From Diaporthe sp. PMI_573 (taxonomy: Eukaryota > Ascomycota > Sordariomycetes > Diaporthales > Diaporthaceae), in contig JAJTUP010000047.1 in the NCBI GenBank assembly GCA_021399435.1, forward strand, positions 186,001-250,000: a DNA stretch of 64,000 nucleotides. Reading direction: 5' to 3'. This document shows, one piece after another, positions 31,601 to 42,578 of the stretch. The notes under the pieces are model-generated. The model searched no databases and had not been told where the DNA came from. It worked only from the letters and a program-made list of their open reading frames with translations. Positions within the stretch are counted from its first letter, which is position 1; each line of letters starts with the position of its first letter. The position numbers were made by a program, and so were the translations under genes.

Positions 31601-34600
31601 ATTCAGAGGGGCAAGTGCGGATGACGAGGGCTCTCGCCTGCTTGCAGAGCCAAGCTCATCAGTCCACACGGAACTCAAGGGGGCGGAAGAGGAGCGCCCA
31701 GCCCGTGACTCCGGGATCTCCTCAACCATCCTCTCCGATTCAACGGATGCTAAGGACAATACTAGCGTGTCCGAAGTCTCTGCGGAACATGATGGCAACG
31801 CCTGGACTCCGTTCGAGTTCAGATCAGACGCAGAGGTGTCAGCCTTCAACACAGCTCGCCCTTTCGGAGACGATGGTGTAATGGCCCATGGCCACCAGAA
31901 ATCACTTTCAGCGTCTGCGAAGCCGTTCATGCCCGGAACGTCTTTCATGACTGACGACGACTTCAATGACAAGGAGGACACTCCCGTCCCAGGCTATTTT
32001 GAACCGTCCGACAGGCGGTCTGATGCGGAAGCAGAGGTTAGCACCGTGGAAGAAGACCAAACTGACGAGGACGTGCCCCAGCAGTCCATAGAGAGAGAGC
32101 CTTCACCTATCGTCAGCCCTGCGGAAGAAGAGGATCCCAGTGTCCAGACATTTGTGGCCCAATCTCCACCTGTGAAGAAGGGTCTCGCTGCAAGCAGATT
32201 TGCTGCTAGTCCCTCGCCACCAAAAGGTCTAGGTGCCTCGAAGCACGCTCAGTCACCGTCACCTGTGTCTGAGGTTGAGGCTTCGCACAGCCCACTGGTA
32301 AGCGACGCGCAAAGGTATTCGGCGTCTCCTATTACTGCTGGAGACCTGGAGGACACCCAGGAGGACACCCAGGACACAGTACCCCAGTCTGCGAGCCCAC
32401 GCACGGACCAGGACGAAAGGCATGGCGAGGTCGGAGAGCCCACATTCGAAGAGATCGACGCTGTCATGCAACACATCAACGAAAATGACCCTGATTTGGG
32501 CGTCAAGAAGATGGCGGACTCGCCGAGATGGCACCAACCAAGCCCGACACGGCATATACCTGTCGCTGCCATCACAAACGAGTCTCCCCAGCGCAGCCAG
32601 CCGCACTTTCTTCGGGGTGAAGCCCCAAGCCCTAGCCCCAGGCACTATCACTTGCCGCTTGGGGTGCGCCCCCCTTTTCATACGACTGAAATGCTGGAGA
32701 ATCCGTTTGTGGATCCTCCAATGAGCCTTCAACTGTCGCGGCTCAACACAAGTGAGAGCCAAGCTGCTAGTGACGATTGGGAACGGGCATTCAGCGACGA
32801 GGAGCAAGTGAAGCTTGACTCTCGTGCTAATTTCTTCGACGGAAAGGTCAATGAGCTGGTTGGAGCTGCCTTGCAGTCTCGACTTGATCCTCTTGAAAGG
32901 ACCTTGGAAGGGATACAACAGGCTCTCGCGTCGCTGTCTGGTCTTCCGGCGCCAAGTCGCCGCGAACGACGCAGCGTCTCTGCGGAGGTCCAGGAGAGTG
33001 ACGCAGATGACGAGGATGATGAACCCGTTCCACGACGATCAATGAGCCCTCGGAGAGATAAGCGAATGGAGCAGATCAGGGTTGCTGTTCTGGATGCATT
33101 TGCCGTCCAGCAACGCAGCGCTCCTCCGCTGCCTCCCCTGCCCGGCGTGGCACAAGATGTTGCATCCGCGGACAGCATAGTCTCCATTTTGAGGGCCATG
33201 GAAGAGATGAAGCAGCAATTCAGCGAATCCCTGCATCTCGACTTCCGGGCTGAAGACCTTCGAAATGTTGTTGAGGAAGCAGTCGAGTCACGCTTGCCTG
33301 CCGCCACCCCACCCCAGCCAGTCGTTGTGGAAGGGCAGGACGAATTGAGTGGGAAATTCAACGAGCTGCAGGCTCGTTATGCAGAGCTGGAGCAGCGCCA
33401 CCGGCTGGAAGAAGCTAAGGCTTCAGCAGAAGCAGCTCGTGCAGCCGAACTCGAAAGACAGCTGTGGAAGGCTGAGACCAAGGTCGAGGCCGAGATCATG
33501 AACCGCAGCACCAACGATCAGCGATTCTTGGATCTGGAGGGTAGACTCAGTAATCAGGAGGCCATAAACGAGGCCGAAGTCCAGCTTCGACGAGCAGCTG
33601 AAGACAGGTTGTCCGAGGTGCAGCGTCTCTTGCGTATTTCTTCGGAGGAAGAGGTGCGACTTCGGGAGGCACTCGAAGAGAAGGACGAGAGGCTCAAGAT
33701 TCTCGATGCGACTCACAGCAAGAACACCATGCGCTTGGCTTTGCTCGAATCCGCCGCCGAAAATTCTCAGAAGGCAAAGCTGGAGCTTGAGAACCGTGTC
33801 AATTTTGCCGAAGTGGAAGTTGGAGACCTGCGCCAAGAATCAGCTCGATGGAGGAGCGAGGCAGATCGAGTAACACAGGTATCCCAACGCCAGAGCGACG
33901 AGCTGTACCAAGCGATGGAAGAGAACAAGCAACTCCACAGGTTGATTGATACTCTAGGCACTCAGCTGAACGAAAATGAGCGGCTTCGTGATGACTGGAG
34001 GTCTAAGTTCCTCTCGTTGCAGCAGGACATGGAGAATTCCATGCGCCACATTACCGAGGAGAACGCCCGCCGGGCCAAGAAGGAGCAGACGATGCTTGCT
34101 AGACAAGAAGTTCTGGATGCGAAGCTTCAAGCAGAGTCTAAGACCCGCGAGCGTCTAGAGACTGAGCTCGAGAGATTGGAGGCCGGTGAGCGTCAAGGCA
34201 TGAAGGCTGTCAATGAGGCCAAGAGACTCAACGCTCTGCTGGGAGAGATGCGGACCGAGAACCACAAACTCCAGCAAAGCGCTATGCGCTACCAAGCGGA
34301 GTTCCAGGAAGCTCGCGAGTCCGGAGCACGGGAGATTCAGCGGACTCGCGAATCAATGCAAGCTCAGGTCGAGGATGCGAACAATCAAGTCAACGTCGTT
34401 CGCGAGGAGCTTGAGGACGAAATGTCCCGACTGCGTGCGCAGCTCGACCAAGCCAAGCTTGACGCTGATACTGTCAGGTCACGATACGACATGCTCATGG
34501 AAGATGCTCACCAGAACAGGAAGGGCGATGTTGATGAGGTCATGCGCAAGCACCAGGACGAGATTGAGGATATGCAAGCCCGATTCGAGCGACAACTCAA

Positions 34601-35714
34601 CAACACTGTTGAGGACGCCCAGCGTGCTGAGTCCAACCTCCTCGAACGCCTCAGTATTTCGACATCCAAGTGCGAGCATCTGCAAGATCGCGTCACTCAT
34701 CTAGAGGAGAAGCTCGAGATCGCCAGGGAGGCCGCACGTGCTGCGGCCCAGGCTGCCAAAGCATCTGGTGTTGTCCTGCCGCCTGCTTCAGCTCCTCCCG
34801 TCTACGCCCCTGCCCCTCAGCAGCACACCGCAACCTCGCAGCCACAGGTGCAGTCGCAGACGGCAGCCGTTGCCACAGCTATGCAACTGCCGGAGAAGAT
34901 CTCTCCTCAAGCCCTCCGGGAATCCATTATGGTTCTGCAAGAACAAGTGCAAGAGCGGGAGCTGAGGATCGAGGACCTGGAGCAGACTGTCGCGAAGCTC
35001 GACCCCGAATCTGAGACGAAGATTGCGAAGCGGGATGACGAGATTGTCTGGCTGAGGGAGCTTCTTGGTGTAAGACACTCGGATCTCCAGGACATCATTA
35101 CCGCACTCGGTCGGGACGACTACGACCAAGATCGCGTTCGGGACGCGGCTATCCGCCTGAAGGCTAATCTGCAGATGGAACAGCAGGAGCGCGAGAGGGC
35201 CATGAACGGCGGATCGTCCATCAAGATGCCTAACATCGCGGCCAGCCTCCGTGATGCCGCGACACCCAGAGTCGCTCAAGCTGTCGGCCCATTGGCTGCT
35301 GCGTGGGGCAATTGGCGTAAGGGCGGCACCCTGTCCAACGTTGCGCCATCAACCACGACGGGTGCGAACCACGCCACGCCGAGAAGAGATAGCCCTGGCT
35401 CACAGAGCAGCTTCCTCTCTGGACTTCTGACCCCGCCGGCTTCTGGTGTCCGACAGACGTCGCCATCTGGTCAGCCGACGGCTTTCTCCAACACCGGTCG
35501 TCGCTTCACAGCTCAGGACCTTGCCAACCGGCCTAAGGCACCGCCCCAGCGACAGGCTCAGGAGATGCCAGCTCGAGGAGGGAGTCCAGCGCCAAAGCAG
35601 CAAAGCTTCCCACGCGGCCCACAAACACCGCCGATGATGCGCCCGGCGGCTTATGACGATGATGCCATGGCAGCGGATGACTTCGACGATGCTGGGTTCT
35701 TTGATGACGAGTGA
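28650..35714 (+). CDS. Very large conserved fungal coiled-coil protein
   Basis: The product is about 2300 aa. Exon sequence is clear from about 28650. An earlier first exon near 28380-28428 (SGKQRTLGIADDAT) joined at a CGCAAG acceptor is plausible, so the start is open. One intron lies at 29895-29949. The N-terminal half is Ser/Pro-rich and disordered, with a conserved core VPWRGKNIMVLLPRDEERG then MFREWEELGYDIRGFDLN. Residues encoded by about 33350-34740 form a long heptad coiled coil. A conserved block (RDDEIVWLRELLGVRHSDLQ) and an acidic tail (DDFDDAGFFDDE) end it. Two single-base breaks, a missing C in CCCC at 30121-30124 and an extra T in TTTTT at 31182-31186, shift the frame and are probably assembly errors. 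It is likely a cytoskeletal, spindle-pole or nuclear scaffold; the function is not known to me. Confidence 0.75.
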
Positions 35715-36692
35715 GCTTGGTCGCAGGGGTCACAGACCGAGGACACAACCATCCGTTTTATTTCCTTTGTCATATGAGAAAAAGATGGACCCATCTGGGG
35801 CGACGACGTACAAACGATTGGGATTGTGGCTATTTATTTAATTTTCTGGCTTTCCTGCAAACGTCCTTCACTACACCGAACGTAACATAAAACCATACCC
35901 AGAACTGCACTACTAGAATGATACCCCCTGAGAACAAGATTTCCGCGAAGCTTCTTTCACCATCCATTCTTCCATCCCTTCACGTCACGTTGTGAGCCAG
36001 GGTTGGAAATCGAGAGATAAATGGACAGGTGCTTCTTATTTTACAAATTTGCACAACGCGTTTTCTTTAGTCAGTCGCTTCCAGCTATAAATTTATTAGT
36101 ACCCCTACTTGCTTACGTGCAACGGTCGCATTGTGTGTGGACGGGGAAGTTGGCCGATGAGACGAGGGGGGTGATGGTGCGCGAGAAGCTCTGTCGGGCT
36201 CTTTTGTTGAGCTGCGACTGAAGATGTATCTAGCATACAATCGATGATTGCAGCCGAAATGACCTCTTAACATGATCGTGACCTGCGCTATGTGCTCCAT
36301 CTAACCGGCCGAAGCCCAATTTTACCCCTTGCTCGTTTACAAACGAATGCTGGCGCGCTGGAGTCTCTACGTGCTTTACTAGCATGACGCTCACAACCCC
36401 CCCCCCTCGCCACTGGCGCTTTGGAAAGTTGAGACAGCGAGCCTTTTGGGTGGGAGAAAATACTAGGGCACCAGGCATTTTGATCCCCGAACATCCGCAC
36501 AAGTGTGTTGATGACGGCCTACAGAGTGATCAAAGGTAACCTGCCCGTGAGAGCGGCTCTCTCTGGGAGCACATTAGGAGGGTCTCCCACAGAAAGATCA
36601 CGTCACAGGGGAACGTGCAGGGAGTATGAACAGATATACACGCGCATTTGACCGGCAGGGAAGATGCCTCATCGGCTGCCAGCAGGCGAGTA
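35715..36692. other. Convergent intergenic region
   Basis: No gene seen. It holds the 3' ends of the coiled-coil gene and of the tyrosyl-tRNA synthetase gene, which converge. A run of C near 36398-36406 is the only low-complexity patch. Confidence 0.45.
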
Positions 36693-38176
36693 TCATTGTT
36701 CGGCAGCGGTCCGGATAGCTAGGTCCTCGGTCTGTGAGGTTACGGCGCCGTCTGCGGGAGCGGCGTCGGCGGCACCCTGGGCGGTCTTCTCCTTGGCGCC
36801 GGGGAACATGGTCCCGCGGTCCTTCTTCTTCTTCTCCTTGACATGCTTTACCTCTGGCGGGTAGGCCCTCTCGACGAGCTCCTTGAAGTCCGGGCTGTTG
36901 GCGAACTCGTCGCGGACGGGGGCCATGAGGGCATTTAGGGCCTTTGACACGGCGGGCTTGAGGATCTGGGGTGTGAGAACGTCGTTGCGGTAGTCCTCGT
37001 GCATGGCTGCGATGTCGGTGTAGACGAGCTCGGGCAGCCCGTCCCTGCTGCGGTCGACGACGAAGCCGCGCTCGCCCTTGAGCTTGGCGGCGGGAAGCAG
37101 GACGTGCTCGACAAAGGCCAGCACGCCGTTGCCCTCGGGGATCTTGGGCACGCACTCGGCCTTCTTGATCTTCTTGACGACGGTGGCCTCGTCGTCGAGC
37201 AGGTCGATCTTGGAGTTGGGGTCGCTGGCGGACATCTTGCCGCCCTGCAGGCCCGGGACCATGGGGTTCATGATGTGCGCCCGCTGCCTGTACCCCAGCT
37301 TCGGCAGCCACTCCTTGGCGGCGGTGAAGAGCTTGCGCTGGTCCACGCCGCCGAACTGCACGTCCACGTCCAGGTACTGCTCGTCCAGGACCTGCAGGAT
37401 AGGGTACAGCAGACCGGACAGCGGAGCGTTGGCCGTCTGCTTTACGACCTCAGCGCCGGCCTTCTTGGCGTCGTGCTCCGAAACGACGGAGCACAGCTTG
37501 TACAGATCCATGGTGTACTCGGGGGTCTTCTGGTAGGAGCTGCCGAACACAAACTTCAGCCTCTTGATGTCCTCCTCGCCGCACGTCGCCCGGAGCATTG
37601 CCGTGATGACGCGCTGGTAGTAGAGCGCCCTCTGTTGGACGAGGTCTATGGGCGCTTTCAGGTTGTCCTGCAACACCAGGGCGGTCAGTCAGCCAGTCAG
37701 TTGCATCTCGCGAGAAGCGGCGGTGGCGCTCGGGGGGGGGAGGGGAGTAGGATGGGTCGGTGTGCCGCGTACGAGGAAGCCATGGATGTCGGCGAGGAGG
37801 ATGGTCAGCTCGCAGCCAGACCGCAGCAGCTGCGCATTCTTTATGGCGGGCACGAAGTAGCCGCAGTGTGGCCGACCGGTTGTGGCGCTGGTGGTGAAAT
37901 CAACAGTCAGCGCCTGGAGAGACAAGTGGTGGGCTCGGCCTCTGTGGGAATGGACGATCGTATGTGCGCGGGTGCCCCAGGCACACGAGTGTTGCTGGCT
38001 ACCAACGGGGCACGGCACTCGAGGCCACGAGCCAGGGATCAGCACACTCACGTTCCCCAGTAGATCTTTGGATCCTTCCCATCGTTGATGATCTTCTCAA
38101 TAACGTCAAAGTCGAGCGTCTCGGCCAGGTTCTCCTTGATCAAGGCGATCCTCTCCTCGGCGGGCATCTTTGCCAT
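36693..38176 (-). CDS. TYS1: Cytoplasmic tyrosyl-tRNA synthetase
   Basis: It charges tRNA-Tyr with tyrosine for cytosolic translation. Three exons read leftward: 38176-38052, 37887-37773 and 37667-36693. They give 1215 nt and 404 aa, close to the yeast enzyme. The ATG at 38176 begins [13 protein letters not shown]. The class I HIGH-type signature appears as [11 protein letters not shown] across the first intron, ADIHGFL follows, [12 protein letters not shown] is the tyrosine-binding helix, and [11 protein letters not shown] is the KMSKS loop (KMSAS, residues 224-228). A Lys-rich stretch ([10 protein letters not shown]) near the C-terminus fits the tRNA-binding tail of fungal enzymes. The introns are 164 and 105 bp. 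Neither resembles the introner-like elements. Confidence 0.95.
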
Positions 38177-38917
38177 GGTGGGCAGGTTTTGCCGGGGCGG
38201 GACGGAAGAACGAGGGTCACGACTTCGACAGCTCGGTTGACTTGGAACAGATCACGCGGGGGAGTAGACGAGTGGCTAGTCTGGCGAGGGTGGAATCGCA
38301 AAAGTGAGAGTGGTTTGGGGATGACTATTTACAGGGTCGAGGGGTGAGTGAGTCAATTGAGATGCGACCAGCCAACAATTTCCAGGATGGCGGGGCAGTT
38401 TTGGAGCCAGGGGGGTCCCCACGCGCCGACCGCGGTACCTGCCGGACGGGTCACCACCTAGCTGTCCCAGTGCAACGCTCGGAAGAAACAGTCGATGTTT
38501 TTTTTTTTTTTAAGTCGGACTTATTATCGTCCTCTACGTTTTCTGCAGAGAACAGGCTCCAGAGGAGCAGGACTGGGGAGGCCATGCCCCTATGTGTTTG
38601 ATCGGCCAAGGCTATTTGAACTTTGGCGTGCCCATTTCACCGCGGCCTTTTAACTGGTCCATGGTCGATGGATTCGATTCTCCATGGACGACGCCGATAA
38701 TGGCAGTTGCCAGCCCAAGTATTGCAAATCATGAGTACCAATCAGCTCTGATCAACAAGCTCGAGCCGGGCCACACTCTCGATGGTTCCATTCGCGCTAC
38801 CAGTCTCAGGTCTTCAAGGGTATTCACATTTACTCATTCAGAGGCGTCCAGCCGGTAGCCTGTTCCTACCTCGCCAACTCATCATCTCAGGCCCCTGCCC
38901 CATATCGCAGGGCAGGC
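38177..38917. other. Intergenic region upstream of tyrosyl-tRNA synthetase
   Basis: No gene seen. It includes the synthetase promoter and the 3' end of the hydrolase gene. A T-run lies at 38496-38511. Confidence 0.45.
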
Positions 38918-39923
38918 TCACTGGAAATTCTTAGCAAAGAAGTTGAGGACTGTCTTGTAACCGCGGGTGTATTCCTCCTGGACGCGCTTGTCCGTCAGGT
39001 CTGAGCGGGCGGCCATCCAGCCGTGGATCTGATCGGGGAAGGTTTCGACGTGCTTAGGCCCGGTCAGGGCAGCCTCGAACTTCTTGACCTCTTCGGCGTC
39101 CTCGTCCTTGGACGCCAGCATGATCAGAGGGATCTTGACCCTGCGGGAGGTGAGCTTAGTTAGTACCACTTGCAGGCATGCCACGGGGCGGGGCTCTGCT
39201 CACTTTTCGGCATCCTTGGCGTCAACCATTGCCGGGTGGATTTCGGCAGCGATCTTGAATGGGCTTTCGCCGGACACGAGGGACAGCGAGATTACCTTGG
39301 AGCCCCAGCAGTACTAACAGTCGCGGCGTGAGCTTGTTACTGTGCGACCTGAACGCACCGAGGTCCGGCATTGCTTACACCCAGCACACCCCACTCCTTG
39401 ATGTTGGGGTACTTCTCCTGGATCGCCTTGACGGTGGCGTGGGCCTTGGGAACGAAGCTGGGCGGGCTGTTCTTGCCGAAGAAGGCGCCAACCTTCTGCT
39501 GCTTCTCATCGTTGTCGGGCGGGAACAGGCTGATATCCAGCGGCGCACCGTCAAAGGCATCGGGCATAAACACGGCGTACTTGTTGTGGTCGTCGGCCGA
39601 AGCCAGAATGTCGCAGCCCTGCAGGGTCTGATCGAAGAAACCGAAGATGTCCATGACGATAAAGATGGCCTTGGTGGCCTCCTTGGCGGGGCCGGTAACA
39701 TACGTGTTGCGGCTGTCGAAATTCTCGAAGCGGCCCTTCTTCTGGTAGCCGGACGAGACGATGGGCGGAATGTTGCAGCAGGCCTCTGATGGTGACGTTA
39801 GTCCTGCTACGGATCCTAAAGTGTTGCATTCTAGAGCATTCCAAAACATGAAAGTCGGGGATCCGTTGCACGAGAAAAGTGACACTGACCAGAGTGGCCG
39901 CCGGTGGCCTTCATGGTAGACAT
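38918..39923 (-). CDS. Dienelactone hydrolase family protein
   Basis: An alpha/beta hydrolase with a Cys nucleophile, acting on dienelactones or similar esters; natural substrate unknown. Four exons read leftward: 39923-39890, 39785-39379, 39313-39204 and 39140-38918. They give 774 nt and 257 aa, the family length. HSEACCNIPP is a typical fungal N-terminus. The catalytic Cys149 is in GYCWGSK, rebuilt across intron 2. Asp196 lies in SKDED and His223 in DQIHGW. The first intron (39786-39889) is an introner-like element, the same sequence found three times in the GH35 gene. The frame is also open to an ATG at 40208, which would add 95 Ser/Pro-rich residues; that start is listed separately. Confidence 0.9.
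39786..39889 (-). repeat. Introner-like element, copy 4 (intron 1 of the dienelactone hydrolase gene)
   Basis: This 104-bp phase-1 intron on the minus strand runs from GTCAGT to ATCAG. It carries the same blocks in the same order as the lacA copies: ACGGATCCCCG, TTTCATGTTTTGGAATG, CACTTTAGGATCCGTAGCAGG and branch GACTAACG. The inverted repeat ACGGATCC/GGATCCGT is kept. It falls between the Ser and Glu codons of HSEACCN, just after the N-terminus. Confidence 0.9.
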
Positions 39924-40208
39924 GTCGGGCGCTGACGTGCTGAGGCGGTTGGAGAGCTGCGAGTTGGTCTTGCTGTTGGGGGGTTGAGTTCTCAATTGGC
40001 TGCAGCAGGTCTGTGGCGAAGCTGTGAGGCTCTGGGCAGGACGGGTGGGGCTCGGGGTCGGCGGTGCGGGTGACGAGGGCGAGGGCGAGGGCGAGGACGA
40101 GAACGGGTGGGAGGAGGAGGAGGAGGAGGAGGAGGTGGGAAGGTGGGGCAGCAGGCAAGCGAGGGCATTGGAAGCTGCTCGAAGCTGGTGCCGCTTTGCG
40201 GGAGGCAT
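39924..40208 (-). other. Possible N-terminal extension of the hydrolase gene
   Basis: The hydrolase frame continues upstream to an ATG at 40208, adding 95 residues: MPPAKRHQLRAASNALACLL, then a poly-Ser and Ser/Pro-rich stretch encoded by GGA/CCT repeats. The start could be a mitochondrial presequence. The low-complexity content makes a 5' leader equally likely. I favour the ATG at 39923 because it gives the family length. Confidence 0.4.
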
Positions 40209-41862
40209 GGCGATGGAGACCACCGACTCTGATCTCGGGCCTTTTCGTGCCAAGGCTGGCAACTCTCGAGGCCCGATTGATGGTGCAGCTGCCGTACAAC
40301 TCTGGTATGGCTGTATGGGTGCCCCAACCCCGCGTCGGGCTGGGCTGCATCTACGAATTTAGGTGACCGGCGACCGGTGAGGACCGTCTGCTTGCTTTTT
40401 ATGCATATTTGTGTTCCCCCCCACGCTGCCCATGCCTGAGGCGAATACGCTCCTGCGCCGCAGAGAGGGGTTCCCTACCTATCTGATTAGGCCACGGGTC
40501 CCTGCCAAGCCGCCTGGGCCGTGCAGCCGCGGTTGGTGCCCGGTGATATGGACTTTCAGAAATGCTGTGCAACCGCGTACTGCATTCTTCCACGAAGCCC
40601 ATCTCGATCCATCGCCCATTTGGTCGTGGCCATCCACCCGCCCGCTGTAGGAGTCATCAGGCAAGGCGCGCAGGCAGGCGGGATCCCACCTCCGTTCTTC
40701 CAGTACGTCCAAGCCCACGTGGCACAGCAGACGGTTTATTACTTGGCATTGCAAACATCCGATAGGGCCTCGATGCCACGCAGGGCTGAAACCCCATTGG
40801 GGGCCCACTGCTTTATTAGTGCCCGCAACAAGCAAAGGCTCGGCGAAGCAGTCCACACCATATATGCTGCCCAGTCAGCCAGTCAGGCATTGTCAAGCCA
40901 GCCTGTTGTTTGGAAGGGGAGGGTCGCACAACTAAATGGTTGTGACTTGTCAGGCGTCACGCATGAACAGCGATGCCTTCCTTCCCGCTCCCGCACGTGT
41001 TCAGTCACACAGAACACTCAGCTCTGGTCTGCTTTCCCAGCCAAGGCTGCGGCCTGCCAGCCACTTGGAAGCTCCCCGTGTGCAGTCGGTGAGCGCCGCC
41101 TCGTAAGACAGGTACGATGCCACTGCGCTTGAGACATGGCCGAGACTCTTTTTCAATGCCCAATCCACAACTGACGGCTGGACCCGGGAGCAGAGTTGCC
41201 CGAGGGCGACTTCACAAGATCGTCGCAGTCGTGGGGGAACTCGCCGGGGCACCGCATCACCCTACCCTGCTGCAACCTGCAGGGTGTAATGGAGGCATAT
41301 GCAGAGGCACACGGCATTGCCCTCCGTCCCTTGGATGTGCTCCAATAGGACCGGAGATCCCCATTGTGGGCCAGCGTGTAAGAAATGTTTCTCTGGTGCA
41401 TCGTCCTTGGCTACCACAAGTCCCAGATGCCCAATAAGTCGGTGGCTTGACCGGTCAGCTAGACTTTTGCCTGATCGCGAACGTGGCATGCCTCACCGGT
41501 GAGTCCCACACAGCACGGCTGCCGACATCGAGCGAATGGGGAGCGGAGCTGCAGCGAGCACCTGTCTGGCGTCTCTTGTCTGTGAGCCATGCACATGCCC
41601 AAGCGAGCACAGCACATGTTCCAAAACCACCTCTCTGCTCAGTGGTCGACCCAACTGTGGCTGCGCGCCATCTTTGGCTTCATCATTCAACATCTATAAA
41701 ACCCAAGTTGGTCCATAAGACGTTTCATCCCGGCGTCGTAGGCTCCTCTACTCTCTACTCTTCTCCCCTCCATCACTCCATCACCCCATATCCCCGTTCA
41801 TCGGCCATACCCGCCAAAACACCCCAGCAGAATCCAACTGCCTTCAAGGCCAACTCACAATC
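40209..41862. other. Intergenic region between hydrolase and Nudix genes
   Basis: No gene supported. The divergent promoters of the minus-strand hydrolase and plus-strand Nudix gene lie here. Confidence 0.45.
41695..41702 (+). promoter_or_regulatory. TATA box of the Nudix gene
   Basis: CTATAAAA lies about 165 bp before the upstream ATG at 41863, followed by a C/T-rich leader (41740-41800). Confidence 0.5.
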
Positions 41863-42578
41863 ATGCCCGAGAGTCTTGTGGAGGATCCCACAACTGGTCT
41901 TAACGATTCTTCCCCCAATCATCCAATCCCAACCCCGCGCACATCGAGCCGAAAGAAAAGCGGCCTATCGATGTTGCCGCGTTCGACAAGGCAATGACCT
42001 GCATCAGCAGTAGCAACTTCTCTATCTGTGCCGGTTCGCTGACTTGCAAGGGCTCGGGTGACGACAGAAGGGTCCTCGTGATCCTAAACGAGAAATACAC
42101 CCAGGACCTCTGGCAGCTGCCCAAGGGCCGCAAGAACATCGGCGAAAATTCCCTGTGCGCCACGGCCGTCAGGGAGACGTACGAGGAGACAGGGTACACC
42201 GTCCAGCTCCTGGCCAAGGATATTTCCACCCGCGCGACCATGGCCGATGGCAGCCAGGGCGACGGCCCCATCTTCATAGCCCAGACACCCGAGCCCGTCG
42301 TCTTGATCCACTATAACGAGCCGGGCCCGGGGCTAGACGGGCCCCCAGTCACCAAGGTGTGCTTCTTTTACGTGGCGACTCTCGGGGGCGACCAGGTGGC
42401 CGCTGTAAATACTCAGGATCCCGGCGAGTCCCTGACGCATTACTGGTTGACGTGTGCCGACGCAATGAAAAAACTCACCTTCAGGGCTGAGAGGATGGCT
42501 TTGAAGGTTGCTATATCTTACTGGCAACGTGGAGAGGGCGGAGAGGGTGGAGAGAGTGGAGAGAGTGTTGCGAAGTAG
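41863..42578 (+). CDS. Nudix hydrolase
   Basis: It hydrolyses a nucleoside diphosphate linked to another moiety; substrate not predictable. The Nudix box reads GRKNIGENSLCATAVRETYE followed by ETGY, with the catalytic REXXEE glutamates. The clear uninterrupted ORF starts at ATG 41994 (194 aa). Upstream sequence in the same frame (PIDVAAFDKA) also looks coding. It joins an ATG at 41863 (MPESLVEDPTTGL) only if one C is added to the C5 run at 41912-41916, giving about 238 aa. So either the start is 41994, or the assembly has lost a C, or the gene is mutated. The C-terminus is a Gly/Glu/Ser repeat. No introns. Confidence 0.8.

Noticed and set aside
31232..31981. 249-aa minus-strand ORF
   Set aside because: Shadow within the long coiled-coil gene; no family features.
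36999..38063. 354-aa plus-strand ORF
   Set aside because: Antisense shadow of the tyrosyl-tRNA synthetase gene; composition follows the codon bias of the real gene and it crosses both introns.
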